Positions 1 to 11,730 are shown, counted from the first letter of the stretch. The stretch: DNA of 64,000 nt from Batillaria attramentaria (GCA_018292915.2 JACVVK020000290.1:795076-859075); one strand, 5' to 3'. Notes: a model not told the origin generated them from the letters alone. A program made the numbers and translations.

Positions 1-529
1 ACACAGCAAGCAGTGACAAGTACCGTATACCCTGTCACAAGGGTAACGACTAACGACCGTGTGAAGGTAAGATCTGTCAACCGTTCCTTAGCCAGGACGA
101 GGCATTCCCGTACAAATTACCACAATCACCAAGAAGACAGAGCGGCACAAACACTGACGTACATCACACAACCGAACATACGAGTTGCCCGGACCCGACA
201 GGGGAGATAATCACTAGGTGTGGCGCCACATTCGTGTCCTTCAGCTGTTTGTCACGTGGTCTGCAAGTTCCGGACGACATTGATGGACGGTGCAACCTTC
301 ACCAAACGTTCGTGTTCAACACTACGGGACACAGGACGAATAACGTCAAGTTATAATAATAATAATATTATTATAATTATTACACTTGTAGAGCGCGGAG
401 TTCCTGCTTAGAAAAGCACTCAATGCGGTTTTTGCTCACGCATACACACAACATTACACGCTGACATTTTTCTTGTAAGGGCCGTGTGTTATAAAACGTT
501 TATTCACGGATTGATCAGGACGGGACAAG
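1..529. other. intergenic, nothing recognised
   Basis: No coding signal or dispersed repeat is recognised. The only structure is an AT-rich palindromic patch at about 353-382, where (AAT)n meets (ATT)n. Confidence 0.5.
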
Positions 530-708
530 GGTAGGTGGGTGTGGTGGTGTTTGGGGGTTTAACGTCCTTTTCCACCACATACGGGTGATATCAAAGACGG
601 GGCAACGATGAAAAAGCCTGCACAAATATTTGGCCCCAGCCGGGATAGGAACTCACGACCTGAGCATTAGAAGTCCAGCGCTCTACCATTCGGCCACCCC
701 GGCTCCCC
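530..708 (-). mobile_element. SINE-A, near full length
   Basis: Copy of the commonest family here (described at 36166-36341), in reverse orientation: (GGGT)n-type tail at the left, then the core, then the tRNA-like head ending in ggctcccc at the right. The head carries the complements of boxes A and B. No clean target-site duplication was found, so it may be an older insertion. Confidence 0.85.
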
Positions 709-1152
709 TCAAGATGCCCGAAATACAACAACAACAACAACAAAACCCACACACAAAAAACACTGCTAGCGCAACTCAGTGGAGGTGTTTTTTTTTTTTT
801 TTCCCCGTTGTTGTGAGTGTACATAGAACCCCCCCTCTCTCCCCCCCCCCCCTGTAGGTTTAATCTATCATAATTGCTTACCAGTCTAGTCCGCCGTTTC
901 AATGCTGTCAATATGTACTTTTTCCCACTGAGCATTAACATACGCGGTGCCGCTTGTTTATGAGCACTACTGATCTGTTTACTTTGAACGACTTGTCAGT
1001 ATTGCAATAAACCTGTTTAAAGCAATACGATGGACCCATACTGGCCGATATCACTCGGGGAATCTACAGCAGTCTTACAGTAGTAATGCCCGCATCATAC
1101 AAAACAAAGTATCCCACATACTATGATATCCATGTCCGATGCTTTCTTTGAA
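709..1152. other. intergenic, low-complexity patches
   Basis: No gene seen. Contains (CAA)n at about 727-742, a T-run near 788-803 and a C-run near 840-852. Confidence 0.5.
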
Positions 1153-1163
1153 AAGAAATGGAC

Positions 1164-1268
1164 GGAGGGAGGGTGGGTGAGTTAAACGTCCTTTTCCACC
1201 AGGCAAGGCTGATATCAAAGACGGGGTAACGAGGAAAAGGCCAGCACAAATATCTGGCCCCAGCCGGC
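1164..1268 (-). mobile_element. SINE-A, 5'-truncated, with TSD
   Basis: Contains the SINE-A tail and core but lacks the tRNA-like head, so it is 5'-truncated. It is flanked by the 11-bp direct repeat aagaaatggac at 1153-1163 and 1269-1279. This shows target-primed insertion of a truncated copy. Confidence 0.85.
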
Positions 1269-1279
1269 AAGAAATGGAC

Positions 1280-2173
1280 AGAATGGAAAGCCACCGCAAC
1301 AGTTTCAGGACCTTGCGAGCCCCGGGTCTCGGGCTGCATAAATAACAGTCCCAGCTAGAAGGGAAACGATGTTATCCATGCAGGCTCCAGTGGTGGAGTG
1401 TGTAGGGATTTGATTAAGAGCGCTAATGAAACAATTGGAGGCAGCTGGCATTTCCCAGCACCGCGCAGTTTACATGTCATCTACATAACTTGGCCTGAGC
1501 CAACAAATCTGTTGTCCGCTGCCTCGTGACAAAACGCCATTCCCCAGAGTGGCGGCGCGCACGCCCTCTAGCGGTCAAAGACAGGAAAGGTCGGCAATCA
1601 GAGACGGACGATGAAACAACTACTTAATGCACGTGAAGTCCGCGAGGAACGGACCTGTAAATACATTCATTACCCCTCGCTTCCCCGCCTCCGTGCCGAA
1701 AGGTCTCTCGTGGACGAGTTACCTCGGGGGCGAGATGGTCACTCCGGGACAGACAATTTGCGGCGGCGGTGGGCCATTAGCGCGGGTCGTGTCCCCTGTC
1801 CGAAAAGTAGTAGATAGTGCAAGCGTCAGAGACATAATGGATGATTCTGTAAATGGCTCATTCCACGTGCAGCAAGGCCAAGGCTCTCGATCCATGATCC
1901 GCAAACTCAGCGGCGTCACTGCAGCGATTAAATCAGCAAAATCTATCAACATGAAATCAGTACAAATGTGAGGAAAATTGCACATATATGCACATATTCC
2001 TTAAAACCAGACATTTCGATCTAATCCTGTTAACACGCAGAAGTTTCCAAGTAGACCCAATAACGATACGTACAGACTGTGCTTATGTCAAAGGTGTACT
2101 AAAACAACAACAACAACAACAGCAACAACAAAACCCAACAAACAAACGGAAAAAGACAAAAAGCAAACAAAAC
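1280..2173. other. intergenic, no assigned gene
   Basis: A GC-richer patch at about 1530-1800 stays open in more than one frame, but no splice-site pair or protein family is recognised. (CAA)n occurs at about 2104-2130, just before a long CA array. Confidence 0.4.

Positions 2174-2252
<79 letters not shown>
2174..2252. repeat. (AC)n microsatellite, ~79 bp
   Basis: Uninterrupted AC dinucleotide array preceded by CAA- and A-rich sequence. It creates open frames of Thr-His or Val-Cys in all phases, which are not genes. Confidence 0.98.
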
Positions 2253-2253
<1 letters not shown>

Positions 2254-2607
2254 AAGGGAGGCAAATCCTGATCTCTCCCGGACAAGTTGTCTCCTTTCAA
2301 CTATAGATTGTAACCACAGACTATTCAACAGAATTCTTCCTGTTTCCAAATTTCTTTTTCGCATTTCATTCAGAAAACTTCGCTGTTGATGATATGACAA
2401 TCTAGAGATACAGAAATTTAAGTGAACGTTTTGTTTGTACTCTTTACATTTTTTTAAAAAAGAAATGCCGATGTTCTTCTTCAACATCAGTTTCCTGAAC
2501 GTTATTCACCTTGACGTTCAGTCAAGGTCATTCAAAAGGATCAGTCGGAAAAGGTTTCTGCCTCTGGTGATTGTAGCTCCTGAGAAAATGCCAACTTTGA
2601 AGAATCT

Positions 2608-2836
2608 GCTTTGGAAATGTTCGGCCCACAAAATTCGAAAATAAATGCAATTAAAAAATTCCCAAACTTAAACTGCTCAGCTGGCCTTTCGCAACTTGTG
2701 ATTGTTATGTGTTCATGTCCAGTGTCTGAGAGAATGCGTGTGAGTGACGTGAGAGTGCGTGCTGGGTTTAGCACGCGGCGCTTTGATCCAAATATATGGG
2801 TTAAAGCGCCTGTATTATTATTATTATTATTACTGT
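2608..2836 (+). mobile_element. SINE-B, 5'-truncated
   Basis: Starts inside the family core at 'ctttggaaatgttcggccca'. It contains the conserved stretches around 'gtgattgt.atgtgttcatg' and 'cggcgctttgatcc', then 'ggttaaagcgcc' and an (ATT)n tail ending about 2834. The tRNA-like head and the CTCTCCGGGTACTCCGG domain are missing. Confidence 0.8.
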
Positions 2837-3522
2837 CGCAGACCTACCACAGAAGATTTAAAAAAAAAAATCACATTGATTCACATTGTTTATGGTTGTG
2901 TGAACAACAACAACAACAGCAACAGCAACAACAAAACCATCCAAACAACAACGAAAAAAACTGATGGTCCACGTAGGTGTACCCTCCAAACAGACGATTA
3001 ATAAAATAATCAAGCAAAAAATAAAAAATCTCCATGGATGAGATTCAGCAAATCAACAGGTTCCTAGGTCATCAGCAGTGAATTTTCTGAGAAATATTAA
3101 GTTTTAATTCTGACCAATTTTTTTAAGGTACAGAGAACAAACTTCATTGTAATATGCTAACCCGTTTGCTATTTGTTCTACTTGTATATACTGTATAATG
3201 CAAATTTTGAACTGAATACTAATGTTGATTATGATGCCTTTATATGTATTCTCGTTTGCCCACTTGAAAACTGCGCAACCCCAAAGTGAAGTTTGTAAAC
3301 ATGATCACAACAGAAACAAAATTTGAACGAAAGAGCAAGAATTTGTTTACCCTGAAACTTGGCCTAAAAGGGTGGGAATGAATTAATCGCGATAAAATAA
3401 ACACGGTGTCAAAAGAGAATTTTTTTTTCACAGGGTTATTTGTCTGTATCAGACCTGCCCCCCTCCTGACTCCTGAAATGCAGCGACAGCCAACAGAGGC
3501 ATCTACATGCACGTCGTCGTCA
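2837..3522. other. intergenic, AT-rich
   Basis: No gene or repeat family recognised. There is an interrupted (CAA/CAG)n patch at about 2905-2933. Confidence 0.5.
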
Positions 3523-3763
3523 AGGGCCCGTATGTAAAAGTCGGGTTAGGGAGTTTAGCCCCGGGTTAGAGTCTGACCTCGAACTAAACTAGCTCTACGG
3601 TCAAATTTTCTGTTGTTGTTTGTTTTAAATCAGGAAGCGGATCCATTCCACCAAGGTGCCTATGCCGTTATAGAAGGATTTTTGTCTTTCTTTCTTCGCT
3701 TCCTTTTTTTTTTTTTTTTTTAAAGTTAGGGTTAAATTAACCTCGAGTTTTACATACGGGGCC
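3523..3763 (+). mobile_element. MITE-like TIR element, family M copy 1
   Basis: Begins agggcccgtatgtaaaa and ends with a near inverse (ttttacatacgggg). Between the ends lie 'ggtttagccccgggttag'-like sequence, a 'gtgcctatgccgttata' segment and an A/T-rich stretch. Two further copies (13071-13542 inverted, 28053-28331) share the internal sequence. A short TIR element without coding capacity fits a non-autonomous DNA transposon; the superfamily is not determined. Confidence 0.7.
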
Positions 3764-3996
3764 TGCTCCCCAGCATCCGTCCCCGGCAATTGTTTTACAT
3801 GTGGACAACGTTGTATTACCCTTTTTAGGAACCATGAGAGATGAAGACTGATGGATTGTGGGATGGGCGGGAGTGTCGTAGTTAGGACTCCCAGCGTCGC
3901 TTTCATGAATGTGAAGGAGCAAGACTGTCGCACCACTGTTGGCCTACCTCACCATGAAACTTTTCACCACTACGACCTCATTCTGACAGATGACTA

Positions 3997-4171
3997 CGGG
4001 TGCCGCGGTGGCCGAATGGTAGAGCGTTGAACTTCCAATGCTTGGGTCGTGAGTTCGAGTCCCGGTTGGGGCCAAATATTTGTGCTGGCTTTTTCATCGT
4101 TGCTCCGTCTTTGATATCACCCACACGTGGTGGAAAAGGACGTTAAACTCCTAAACACCCACCTACCCACC
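3997..4171 (+). mobile_element. SINE-A, full length, with 14-bp TSD
   Basis: Complete forward copy. Box A tggccgaatgg is at 4009-4019 and the box B region gagttcgagtccc at 4051-4063. The core with 'tggtggaaaaggacgttaaac' ends near 4150, followed by an (ACCC)-type tail. The flanking direct repeat ctgacagatgacta is at 3983-3996 and 4172-4185. The second TSD leads into a separate 54-bp tandem duplication. Confidence 0.93.
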
Positions 4172-4176
4172 CTGAC

Positions 4177-4283
4177 AGATGACTAGTAAATTATTTCCGT
4201 TACGAGGCAATAGCCCCTTTGGACGATCTTAGATGACTAGTAAATTATTTCCGTTACGAGGCAACAGCCCCTTGGACGATCTT
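4177..4283. repeat. two-copy tandem duplication, 54 and 53 bp
   Basis: A unit starting agatgactagtaaattattt is repeated head-to-tail at 4177-4230 and 4231-4283. The copies differ by one substitution and one T deletion. The first unit overlaps the right TSD of the adjacent SINE-A. Confidence 0.95.
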
Positions 4284-5599
4284 ACGATGAAATTCTCTAT
4301 ATTGTTACCGGTACCTCGCTGTGAAAGCTGACTGCGTTTTTCATTACTAGCATTAGTACCGTATGACTGTAACGTCGATAGCCTCTTGAGAGGAAACCCA
4401 ACCTGTCTTTACATCAAAATATAAACCTTATCCAAACCGTACAACAGTTTATTGAATCATTGGGTCGCTTCGCCACTTAAATTTCTACATTGACGATGTG
4501 TCCATGCAGACGGGCCGTTTCTACCACCAACCCACGCTGCCTCCTGCATTCTAGACTATAGGACAGTATGATAATTATATTCTCTTCTCCTTTCTTCTCT
4601 TCTTCCTGTCCCCTTTTTCCTACGACTGAAATTTCTTTCTCCGCCATGTATGTAACTTTTCATGTGAGCGCCCTCATACATTTTGACTATTTGTGCTCTG
4701 TGGTGTTACTGTTTGTCGGCGATCTGTAAATTTGTATCTACACGTGAATAAAATGTTTAAACAAATGCGTGTTTCGTTGCGAGGCCGTATTACGGAACCC
4801 TGTGACGACCTCTTTGGTTTTCTTCGTGAGGAAGGCTGGACGTTAAGCGACTATACAGTAACTATACTAACACACCACGAAGATTAGATCAACAGCCAAT
4901 GGCCACAGCATACTAATATATTGCATTATGTGCTTGCAGCGTGTTCTCCTGTGGTGAAATCACGAATCAATTGTACTATGAGGCGTGTGTATTGAGGGGG
5001 GGGGGGAGGGGGGATAAACCGTCCTGCTTGACATTGTGTTGTTCAGGTTGACGCTTTCTTGGGTTTTTGTTGTTGTTGTTTTTTTGTCTTTTTGGGTCTC
5101 CTATTTTCCTCCTTACTTCCTTTTGTTTCGTTTCCTTTTTCCACTTACGTGTAACAATTAAAAGGACAATAATTAAGGATGCATGATGATGATGATGATG
5201 ACGACGACGACGACGACGACGACGAAGACGATGATTATTTGAAATTTCCGTTCCGTTTTCCTCTACTTCGCACTGTTGTTACTGGTTTGGTGTGACTCTG
5301 CCGTTTTGTGGGCGGGTAACATGATCTGTGCATGATGAGTTATAAGATCCCGTAGGCGGAAGAATAAGGACGACAGAATTACAGCCGCACTCGCCTAAAC
5401 GAAACACGCTTAAGCAAATAACTCGGATAACAGAAACCAAAACCAATTCCCCGCCAGACCCCCCTCTTTGTAAGACTATTTCTAATTCGGATAAGCCAAA
5501 CTCTGTAAAAAATAGCTAACTGTATTACCTGAAGCCAAATGAGTCTGTTTCACACGCGCCGTACACCCACACATCACACAGTAAAATGCCCTCGCCAGG
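4284..5599. other. intergenic with (GAT)n/(GAC)n
   Basis: No gene recognised in about 1.3 kb. Contains a G-run at about 4997-5013 and a compound trinucleotide array (GAT then GAC) at about 5185-5240. Confidence 0.5.
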
Positions 5600-6018
5600 C
5601 AGACAATAACAATGATAACTGAGTACTGCGTAGGCGCCTTACCGAATTTCTTTCACTGGCTCAAAGCGCCGCGAGCTGAACCCAACACGCACGCTCACGC
5701 GAACGACACGCATTCTCCCACCCACTGCACATGAACACGTTACAATCACGGGTCAGCTCAATCAAGGGTCAGCTCAGCTATTTAAGTTTCAGAATTTAGA
5801 GTTGCATTTATTTTCAACTTTTGTGGGCTGAACATTTCCAAAGCAGGGGGGGGGGGGGGGGGGGGGGGGGTTGGAGGAAACCGGAGTACCCGGAGAGAAC
5901 CCCCCGACGATCGGCCCGGACGAGAAGGAAAATCAGTTTTTCGCCCCGAGTGGGTCTCGAACCTGACCTCCCGCATTGGTGACAAAGTCTCTCAGCCGCT
6001 ATACCACCGACCGCCCTC
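5600..6018 (-). mobile_element. SINE-B, near full length
   Basis: Reverse-oriented copy running from the 3' hairpin region (gtaggcgcc...caaagcgcc) at the left to the tRNA-like head (...accaccgaccgcc) at about 6015. The complement of the CTCTCCGGGTACTCCGG domain sits at about 5883-5905. A G-run of about 22 at about 5847-5870 interrupts the core. Confidence 0.85.
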
Positions 6019-6138
6019 TACTAGATCACAGACATCAGTCACCATCCTTTACTTTCATCAGCAAACACCTCTTTCATGGTGCAGACCCTAAAATGGCGGG
6101 TCAGGGCGCACAATTAATCAAGACGGACAGAGAGAAGC

Positions 6139-6310
6139 GGATGGATGGGTGTTTGGGGGTTTAACGCCCTTTTCCACCACATACGGGTGATATCAAAGAC
6201 TGGGCAACGATGAAAAAGCCAGCACAAATATTTGGCCCCAGCCGGAATACGAACTCACGCCCCGAGCATTAGAAGTCCGACACTCTACCATTCGGCCACC
6301 CCGGCTCCCC
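6139..6310 (-). mobile_element. SINE-A, full length, with TSD
   Basis: Complete reverse copy flanked by gacagagagaagc at 6126-6138 and 6311-6323. The similarity continues a few bases further with one mismatch. Confidence 0.92.
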
Positions 6311-6323
6311 GACAGAGAGAAGC

Positions 6324-6839
6324 AGAATGAAATGAGGCGTGTAATAATAATTATTCGCGTGAAGACATCGGCCTAATGAAGAGATCATGACGGAAACCGA
6401 TACCAGCCGTATAATGCCCACTGGCCGCATAGTTATCAGCTGCACTTGTATTGCTGCGTGTGTATAATTATGAGGCAGATAAAGCCGGCAACGCTACACT
6501 AATGGCAGTTCGGCAGGAAACAACGTCTACTCCGGTGTGCGCTTAATTAACCCGCAGTGCTTTTGTTATTCTGCGACAAAGAATCGAGATTGGTTCTCAG
6601 ATCAGTTTTCGAAAGACCGGGCCGGGGAGATGAAGTTTCCTGTAACAAACCTCGACAACACTTCGGTATCTGTTTCCAGGTGTCACGAAGTACTAAAGGC
6701 AATAGACGACTCCAGTCCTGTCAAACAGAAGGGGGAGACTTCGACTTCGACTTCTTTATTTGTTAGGCCTCGGCCTATAACAAAGCGAGTTGTGCCATAA
6801 TCAATCAAATCTGGTAAGCACAAAATAAAAGGGAATCGC

Positions 6840-6840
<1 letters not shown>
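6324..6840. other. intergenic, nothing assigned
   Basis: About 500 bp without a recognised gene. An open stretch at 6537-6800 has no splice-site pair or known motif that I can identify. Confidence 0.45.
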
Positions 6841-6925
<85 letters not shown>

Positions 6926-6952
6926 GCGCGCACGCACGCACGCACGCACACA
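6841..6952. repeat. compound (AC)n(CG)n(ACGC)n array
   Basis: About 70 bp of AC pass into about 20 bp of CG, then an ACGC tetranucleotide. The alternating purine-pyrimidine run is a sequence class known to adopt Z-DNA. Confidence 0.98.
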
Positions 6953-7120
6953 AGGGGGTGGGCATACAGCAATGAGAAAGGATCAAAATATGAGTTGTTA
7001 TACCTGCTTCAAAAATAGAAAAGGGGGAGAGCCCCCCAGAATTCAGCCAATCGCGTGCCGTGGCATAATAAGCACAACACTTGACATGGTAGGTCAAACT
7101 TTCTTGCCAAACACTACAAG

Positions 7121-7296
7121 GGTGGGTGGGAGTTTAGGGGTTTAACGTCCTTTTCCACCACATACGGGGTGATATCAAAGACGGGGCAACGCTGAAAAAG
7201 CCAGCACAAATATTTGGCCCCAGCCGGGATACGAACTCACGACCCGAGCATTAGAAGTCCAACTGACGCTCTACCATTCGGCCACCCCGGCTCCCC
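7121..7296 (-). mobile_element. SINE-A, full length
   Basis: Reverse copy with complete tail, core and head. A short imperfect duplication, actacaag at about 7113-7120 and ctacaaag at about 7297-7304, may be the remaining TSD. Confidence 0.85.
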
Positions 7297-7304
7297 CTAC
7301 AAAG

Positions 7305-8095
7305 AGGGAAGCACATACAGTCTGACATGACTCAAACGTGGAAAGAAAGCAGGTGTGCATAGACGTGAGGAAAAAGACCCTTACGTCAACCTATTTCAAG
7401 TTGAAATTACCCCTTTTTTCATAAAAAAAGTCCTGTGTTTAGCCAGTACACTGCAGAGTAAAGGCGCGGGGGACTTTGGACTCGGGGGTTGCCGAGTGAA
7501 GTCGCCATTAGACATAGGCACACATTACAGACAGAGAACGTCAGAATGTTGTGTAACGTTTCAATTTTTTACTTTTATGATGGTGTTAATAGAGAACGTC
7601 AAGCATACAGATCAATTTTCTGGTTTATGAGCCAAACAGATGGACGCAGAAACATGCTGAGCCTTAAGATTGTTGTGTAACGTTTCAATTTGGACATGCT
7701 TAATGCTATTAAGTGAGAACTTCCTGTACACATGACTGCCGGTAACTAGCGCAGATTTCTGGCTACCTGCCAAAATCACGTTGCCGCCAAATGAAATCAC
7801 TCGACGTCGAGTGAAAGAGCTACGTGGCTGAAAAATGTCATTGCTTGAGTTAACCCTTTCGCTGCCACGCTTACAAACTTTTATGAATTACACCTGTAGC
7901 CCCGTTGTGGAACTTATTCAAAAATCCAGTCGTTCGAGTGTCTGCAAAAAGCTCTCTAGAGGCAGGGTAAGTGTCTCTTCCTTGATAACACCATGCGGTC
8001 AGAAGCGATGTGAGTGACCCAAAGTGTGTGTGTGGCATTGAAAGGGTTAAGGAAGTAGTTCACGTCTGCACAAAACGAAACGAAAAAAAGCTTCT
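7305..8095. other. intergenic, short direct repeat
   Basis: No gene recognised. A diffuse duplication is visible: 'gttgtgtaacgtttcaattt' occurs at about 7550 and again at about 7672. Confidence 0.45.
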
Positions 8096-8112
8096 AGGAT
8101 CCAAGGAATATC

Positions 8113-8582
8113 TTCTTTTTTTCTGCCCTAATTCTTTTTGCCAGCTCCAGTGGTGTTCCTCCCAGGTCATGGGTGGAATCCACGGAGGGCTCGAAAGCTG
8201 GGGCAGTTTTTACTATGCATGAGGATGGAGATGAGGATTATGGTAAGATGGGGTGCTCTGGAGGTCCGGGACAGGACCGCATTCCACGCTTCCTGTCATA
8301 AATATCTCGGTGTTCACCAGGCCCGGGAACTACGGCACCTGCGGTGCCGGCCGTGTAATCATCCACATCATAAGACGTGCCATACCAAAGGAAGCACCCC
8401 CAAAGTCGCACACGTGAAGTGGGTGAATCTCGGCTGTGTGGCAACAGCCTCCCCATTGGGCCTATAGCACACCCGCTCTGGGTAGGAGCCGACCTAGGTA
8501 GAAAAAATCCCGCTTGCCTCGGCTGGGATTCGAACCCGGGTCTCCCGGTCCATGGTCCGAAGTGCTAACTACGGGGGCCGGC
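8113..8582 (-). mobile_element. SINE-C, near full length, 17-bp TSD
   Basis: tRNA-derived SINE of a second type. On the minus strand the head starts GCCGGCCCCCGTAG, with box B GGTTCGAATCC (complement at 8526-8536). A ~370-bp body and a poly(A)-like 3' end (a T-rich plus-strand run at about 8113-8140) follow. Relative to the copy at 62912-63426, about 8 bases are missing in the box A region, so its pol III promoter is probably broken. The TSD aggatccaaggaatatc is at 8096-8112; 8583-8599 differs by one base. Confidence 0.9.
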
Positions 8583-8599
8583 AGGATTCAAGGAATATC

Positions 8600-9075
8600 A
8601 TTTTGCCACGCTCTACCATGCACCCCCCCCCCCCCCACACACACACACACTTCCCCAAACCCTCCCCCCCCCCCACCATAGGGGCCATAACAATCGTCAT
8701 CATCGCTTTTACACAATAACCTACAAAACGTTATGCAATGACGTTTCTATTAGTCCACCCAAGGTTATTCCCCAGACAATGATTACCCCTGTTGGCGGGC
8801 GAAGGAGAAGCACAGAAAGCTTTCGTTGCTGGGGAAGTCGTCACTGCAGGTTGATATAGCTGGCAGTTTCCAGCGGTGTATGTCATACTACCATCCTAAT
8901 GTCCATACGTGTCCATTACGGACAGAATGAGTCCACTGAGGCGTTTGCATAACATCGTAGACAAGGCTACATCATGTGGCAGTGCAGATGTACTGATATG
9001 AGGAACCCGTCAACGGTAACGAAATGCAAAAGACGGGGAAAGATACACAGGTTTATAGTCTGCGAAGTCAGAAGA

Positions 9076-9076
<1 letters not shown>
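8600..9076. other. intergenic, C-runs
   Basis: No gene seen. Contains C-homopolymers at about 8622-8637 and 8665-8674 and a short AC run. Confidence 0.5.

Positions 9077-9142
<66 letters not shown>
9077..9142. repeat. (AC)n microsatellite
   Basis: Pure AC array, directly followed by a 150-bp unit that also follows a long CA array at 60482-60552. Confidence 0.98.
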
Positions 9143-9145
<3 letters not shown>

Positions 9146-9290
9146 AAAAACCCTTCTCAAAGTATCACACGCATATTTCAGCTAGCACGGACCAACAAGG
9201 GATGCAACTCTTCCTTGCAAAAAAGGGGTTCGCGGCCTTTGTGGTTCCAAACTGTGTTGATTCGGTATACAGTAGTCAAGTTACGCCGCG
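9143..9290 (+). repeat. (CA)n-linked dispersed repeat G, copy 1
   Basis: About 150 bp beginning 'cccttctcaaagtatc', with 'cagctagcacggaccaacaa' inside and ending near 'gattcggt'. It matches 60553-60705 at high identity with small indels. Both copies directly abut a CA array on the same side, so array and unit probably moved or amplified together. The element type is unknown. Confidence 0.8.
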
Positions 9291-9292
9291 GG

Positions 9293-9395
9293 GAAACGAG
9301 AAAAGGGCCAGCAAAAATATTTGGCCCCAGCCGGGATTCGAACTCACGACCCGAGCACTGAAGAGTGCAACGCTCTACCATTCTACCACCCCCCT
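9293..9395 (-). mobile_element. SINE-A fragment
   Basis: Reverse fragment with part of the core (aaacgagaaaagggccagc) and the tRNA-like head including 'gggattcgaactcacgac'. The 3' tail is missing. It joins repeat G directly and is followed by a short CA array at 9404-9436. Confidence 0.75.
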
Positions 9396-9400
9396 CCCTC

Positions 9401-9438
<38 letters not shown>

Positions 9439-9726
9439 ACTAGCGTTTTAACAACCACCCCTCAATAAAATCACAGCGGATTTCTTCAATAAAATCAACG
9501 ACCCATGGCCCGCAGAGGCCAGCTGCCACATTCCACAAAGTCACAAACTGTCGGTGAAGTCACACATTACATTCGTCTCGCCTCACAAGGGACCGTGTGG
9601 GGGACAGGGGCGGACAGCAGCACCTCATGGCCTCGCCGCGGCATCCACTGGGGGACACGACAGAAATAAGAACCAGGGGTCTTTTGCATCGAGGGTGACT
9701 ATGGCGTAAGTCCGAGACTACGTTCA

Positions 9727-9903
9727 CGGGTGGGTGGGTGGGTGTTTGGGGGTTTAACGTCCTTTTCCACCACATACGGGTGATATCAAAGAGGAGGCAA
9801 CGATGAAAACGCCAGCACAAATATTTCGCCCCAGCCGGGATACGAACTCACGATCCGAGCATAAGAAGTCCAACGCTCTACCATTCGGCCACCCCGGCTC
9901 CCC
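9727..9903 (-). mobile_element. SINE-A, full length, with TSD
   Basis: Complete reverse copy with a clear (GGGT)n tail. Direct repeat gagactacgttca is at 9714-9726 and 9904-9916. Confidence 0.93.
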
Positions 9904-10064
9904 GAGACTACGTTCAAACTGAAGGATACATATCTAAGCGGAGACTATAGGGCAAGTTTGCGACCATTTCGGTGACTGAACGGCAACCCCCCCCCCCAAA
10001 AAAAAACAAAAAAAAAACAAAAAAAACAACAACAAAAAACCAACAACAACAACAATGCAGACAC

Positions 10065-10145
10065 AAAACTATCTTTCAAAACAAATCTGAAAACCTATCT
10101 CTTCACAGCCTTCAACCAATAACTGTTGCCACATCATCATCTTGC
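10065..10145 (+). mobile_element. LINE 3'-coding remnant (L2/CR1-like)
   Basis: One frame reads SFKTNLKTYLFTAFNQ-stop. The same FK..L.T.LF...F pattern ends the fragments at 45018-45287 and 54597-54795. It resembles the extreme C-terminus of CR1/L2-type ORF2 proteins. An A/C-rich stretch lies upstream and a (GT)n array directly downstream. Confidence 0.5.
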
Positions 10146-10148
10146 TGG

Positions 10149-10150
<2 letters not shown>

Positions 10151-10236
<86 letters not shown>
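10151..10236. repeat. (GT)n microsatellite
   Basis: Uninterrupted GT array of about 86 bp. Confidence 0.98.
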
Positions 10237-10238
<2 letters not shown>

Positions 10239-10504
10239 GCCAGGGGCAGCCCGTGTACATGTGGCAGTCTCGAAGTACTAAGCCTGAGACTAAAGCTAAG
10301 CCAAGTCATAAACCAGTCCAGCCTCTTTTTAATGCATCAGGCTCCAGCTGAAGATCCCTTCTCACGCCCGGAGCGTCTTGTTCACGGCTCTGTCGGTCAC
10401 ATCTACATTCTGCTTCACGTCGGGCGGGGGCGCCTGATGCAATAGATGTCACGAATCCAGTTCTAGGATTAACGGTCGATGGCAGCCTACGTAAGACCCT
10501 GATC

Positions 10505-10587
<83 letters not shown>
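10505..10587. repeat. (AC)n microsatellite
   Basis: Uninterrupted AC array of about 83 bp, opposite in phase to the GT array 270 bp upstream. The pair is a potential long inverted repeat. Confidence 0.98.
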
Positions 10588-10588
<1 letters not shown>

Positions 10589-10834
10589 ATGCTTGTCTCA
10601 CCTCGTGTAGAAACCCGGGCAGGCGAGCACCAGGCCGGGGAGGAGAGAGGGAGGTGGGGGTGGGGGTGGGGGAGCAGAGTGGAGGTCGAGACTAATTCAT
10701 TTTCTCTTCTCCTGACGTGGCGCTCCTAACGACGTTATTACCGCCTCATGGCGTCAGCTCCTAACGACCCTTTCTCTCTTACTTTCAACGTCCGTCGGCA
10801 GCGCCTCAGTCTTGTCCTGCGCTTTTTTCAACAC

Positions 10835-11730
10835 CAATGTACTACGGTCTCGTTGATGTCTTTACCTTTCTCTCCGTTAATCTCAACATTGTACCAGTCC
10901 TGTTGATGCTTTTACCTTTCCTGTGTTTGTCTCAACATCATTGTACCAGTCCTATTTATGTTTTTACCTTTCTCTCTGTTCTTCTGAACATTGTACCAGT
11001 CCTGTTGATGTCTTTACCTTCACTGTGCTAGTCCCAACATCATTGTACCAGTCCTAATGATATCTTTACCTTCCGTGTTAGTCTCAACGCCGATGTACCA
11101 GTCCTGTTGATGTTTTTTTTTTTAACTTCTCTGTGCTACTCTTAACATCAATGTACCACTCATGTTGATGTCTCTGCCTTCCCTGTGCTAGTCTGAACAT
11201 CATTGAACAAGTCCTGTTGATGGCTGTACCTTCCCTGTGTTAGTCTAAACATCACTGTACCAGTCCTGTTGATGTCTTTACCTTCTCTATGTTAGTCTCT
11301 AAAGTCAATGTATCAACCATGTTTTCTGTGTTAGTCTCAACATCAATGTACCAGCCTCGTTGCTGTCTTCGACTTCACTGTCCTAGTTTCAACATCAATG
11401 TACCAGTCGCACTGATGTTTTTTTGTTTTGTTTTTTTTTTACCTTCTCTGAGTTAATCTCAACATTATCGCGCCAGTCTCGCTGATGTCTTTACCTGCTC
11501 TGTGCTAGTTTCAACATCAGTGTACCAGCCACATTGCTGTCTTTCGTCCCCAGTGTTAGTCTCAACATCATGTTGCCAGTACTCATTGTATTTTCCTGTG
11601 TTAGCTGGTGTCGACAGTCAACATCAATGTACCAATCTCGTTGCTGTCTTTGACTTCTCTACGCTCGTCTCAGCAGTCATTCTGCCAGTCCTCTTGCTGT
11701 CTCCGCCTTCTCTGCCTGTGTTCTCCCATC
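10835..11730. repeat. minisatellite, ~52-bp unit, ~17 copies
   Basis: Diverged tandem repeats built on 'gtaccagtcctgttgatgtc', 'tttaccttctctgtgttag' and 'tctcaacatcaat'. Anchors ccagtc(c/t) recur every 50-55 bp (about 10893, 10945, 10996, 11047, 11097 and so on to 11683). The right-hand units are the more diverged, several reading 'gttgctgtctt'. No frame is maintained, so it is not a repeat protein. Confidence 0.95.

Noticed and set aside
2083..2487. Long frames of poly-(Val-Cys) or poly-(Thr-His), here and at about 30 other sites
   Set aside because: They are translations of AC/GT arrays, open in every phase, with no splice sites, domains or codon bias.
3997..4080. tRNA genes at SINE heads (also 36166, 54436, 19331, 63350)
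   Set aside because: Boxes A and B are present, but the heads recur with the same non-tRNA core and tail and lie within TSDs, so they are SINEs.
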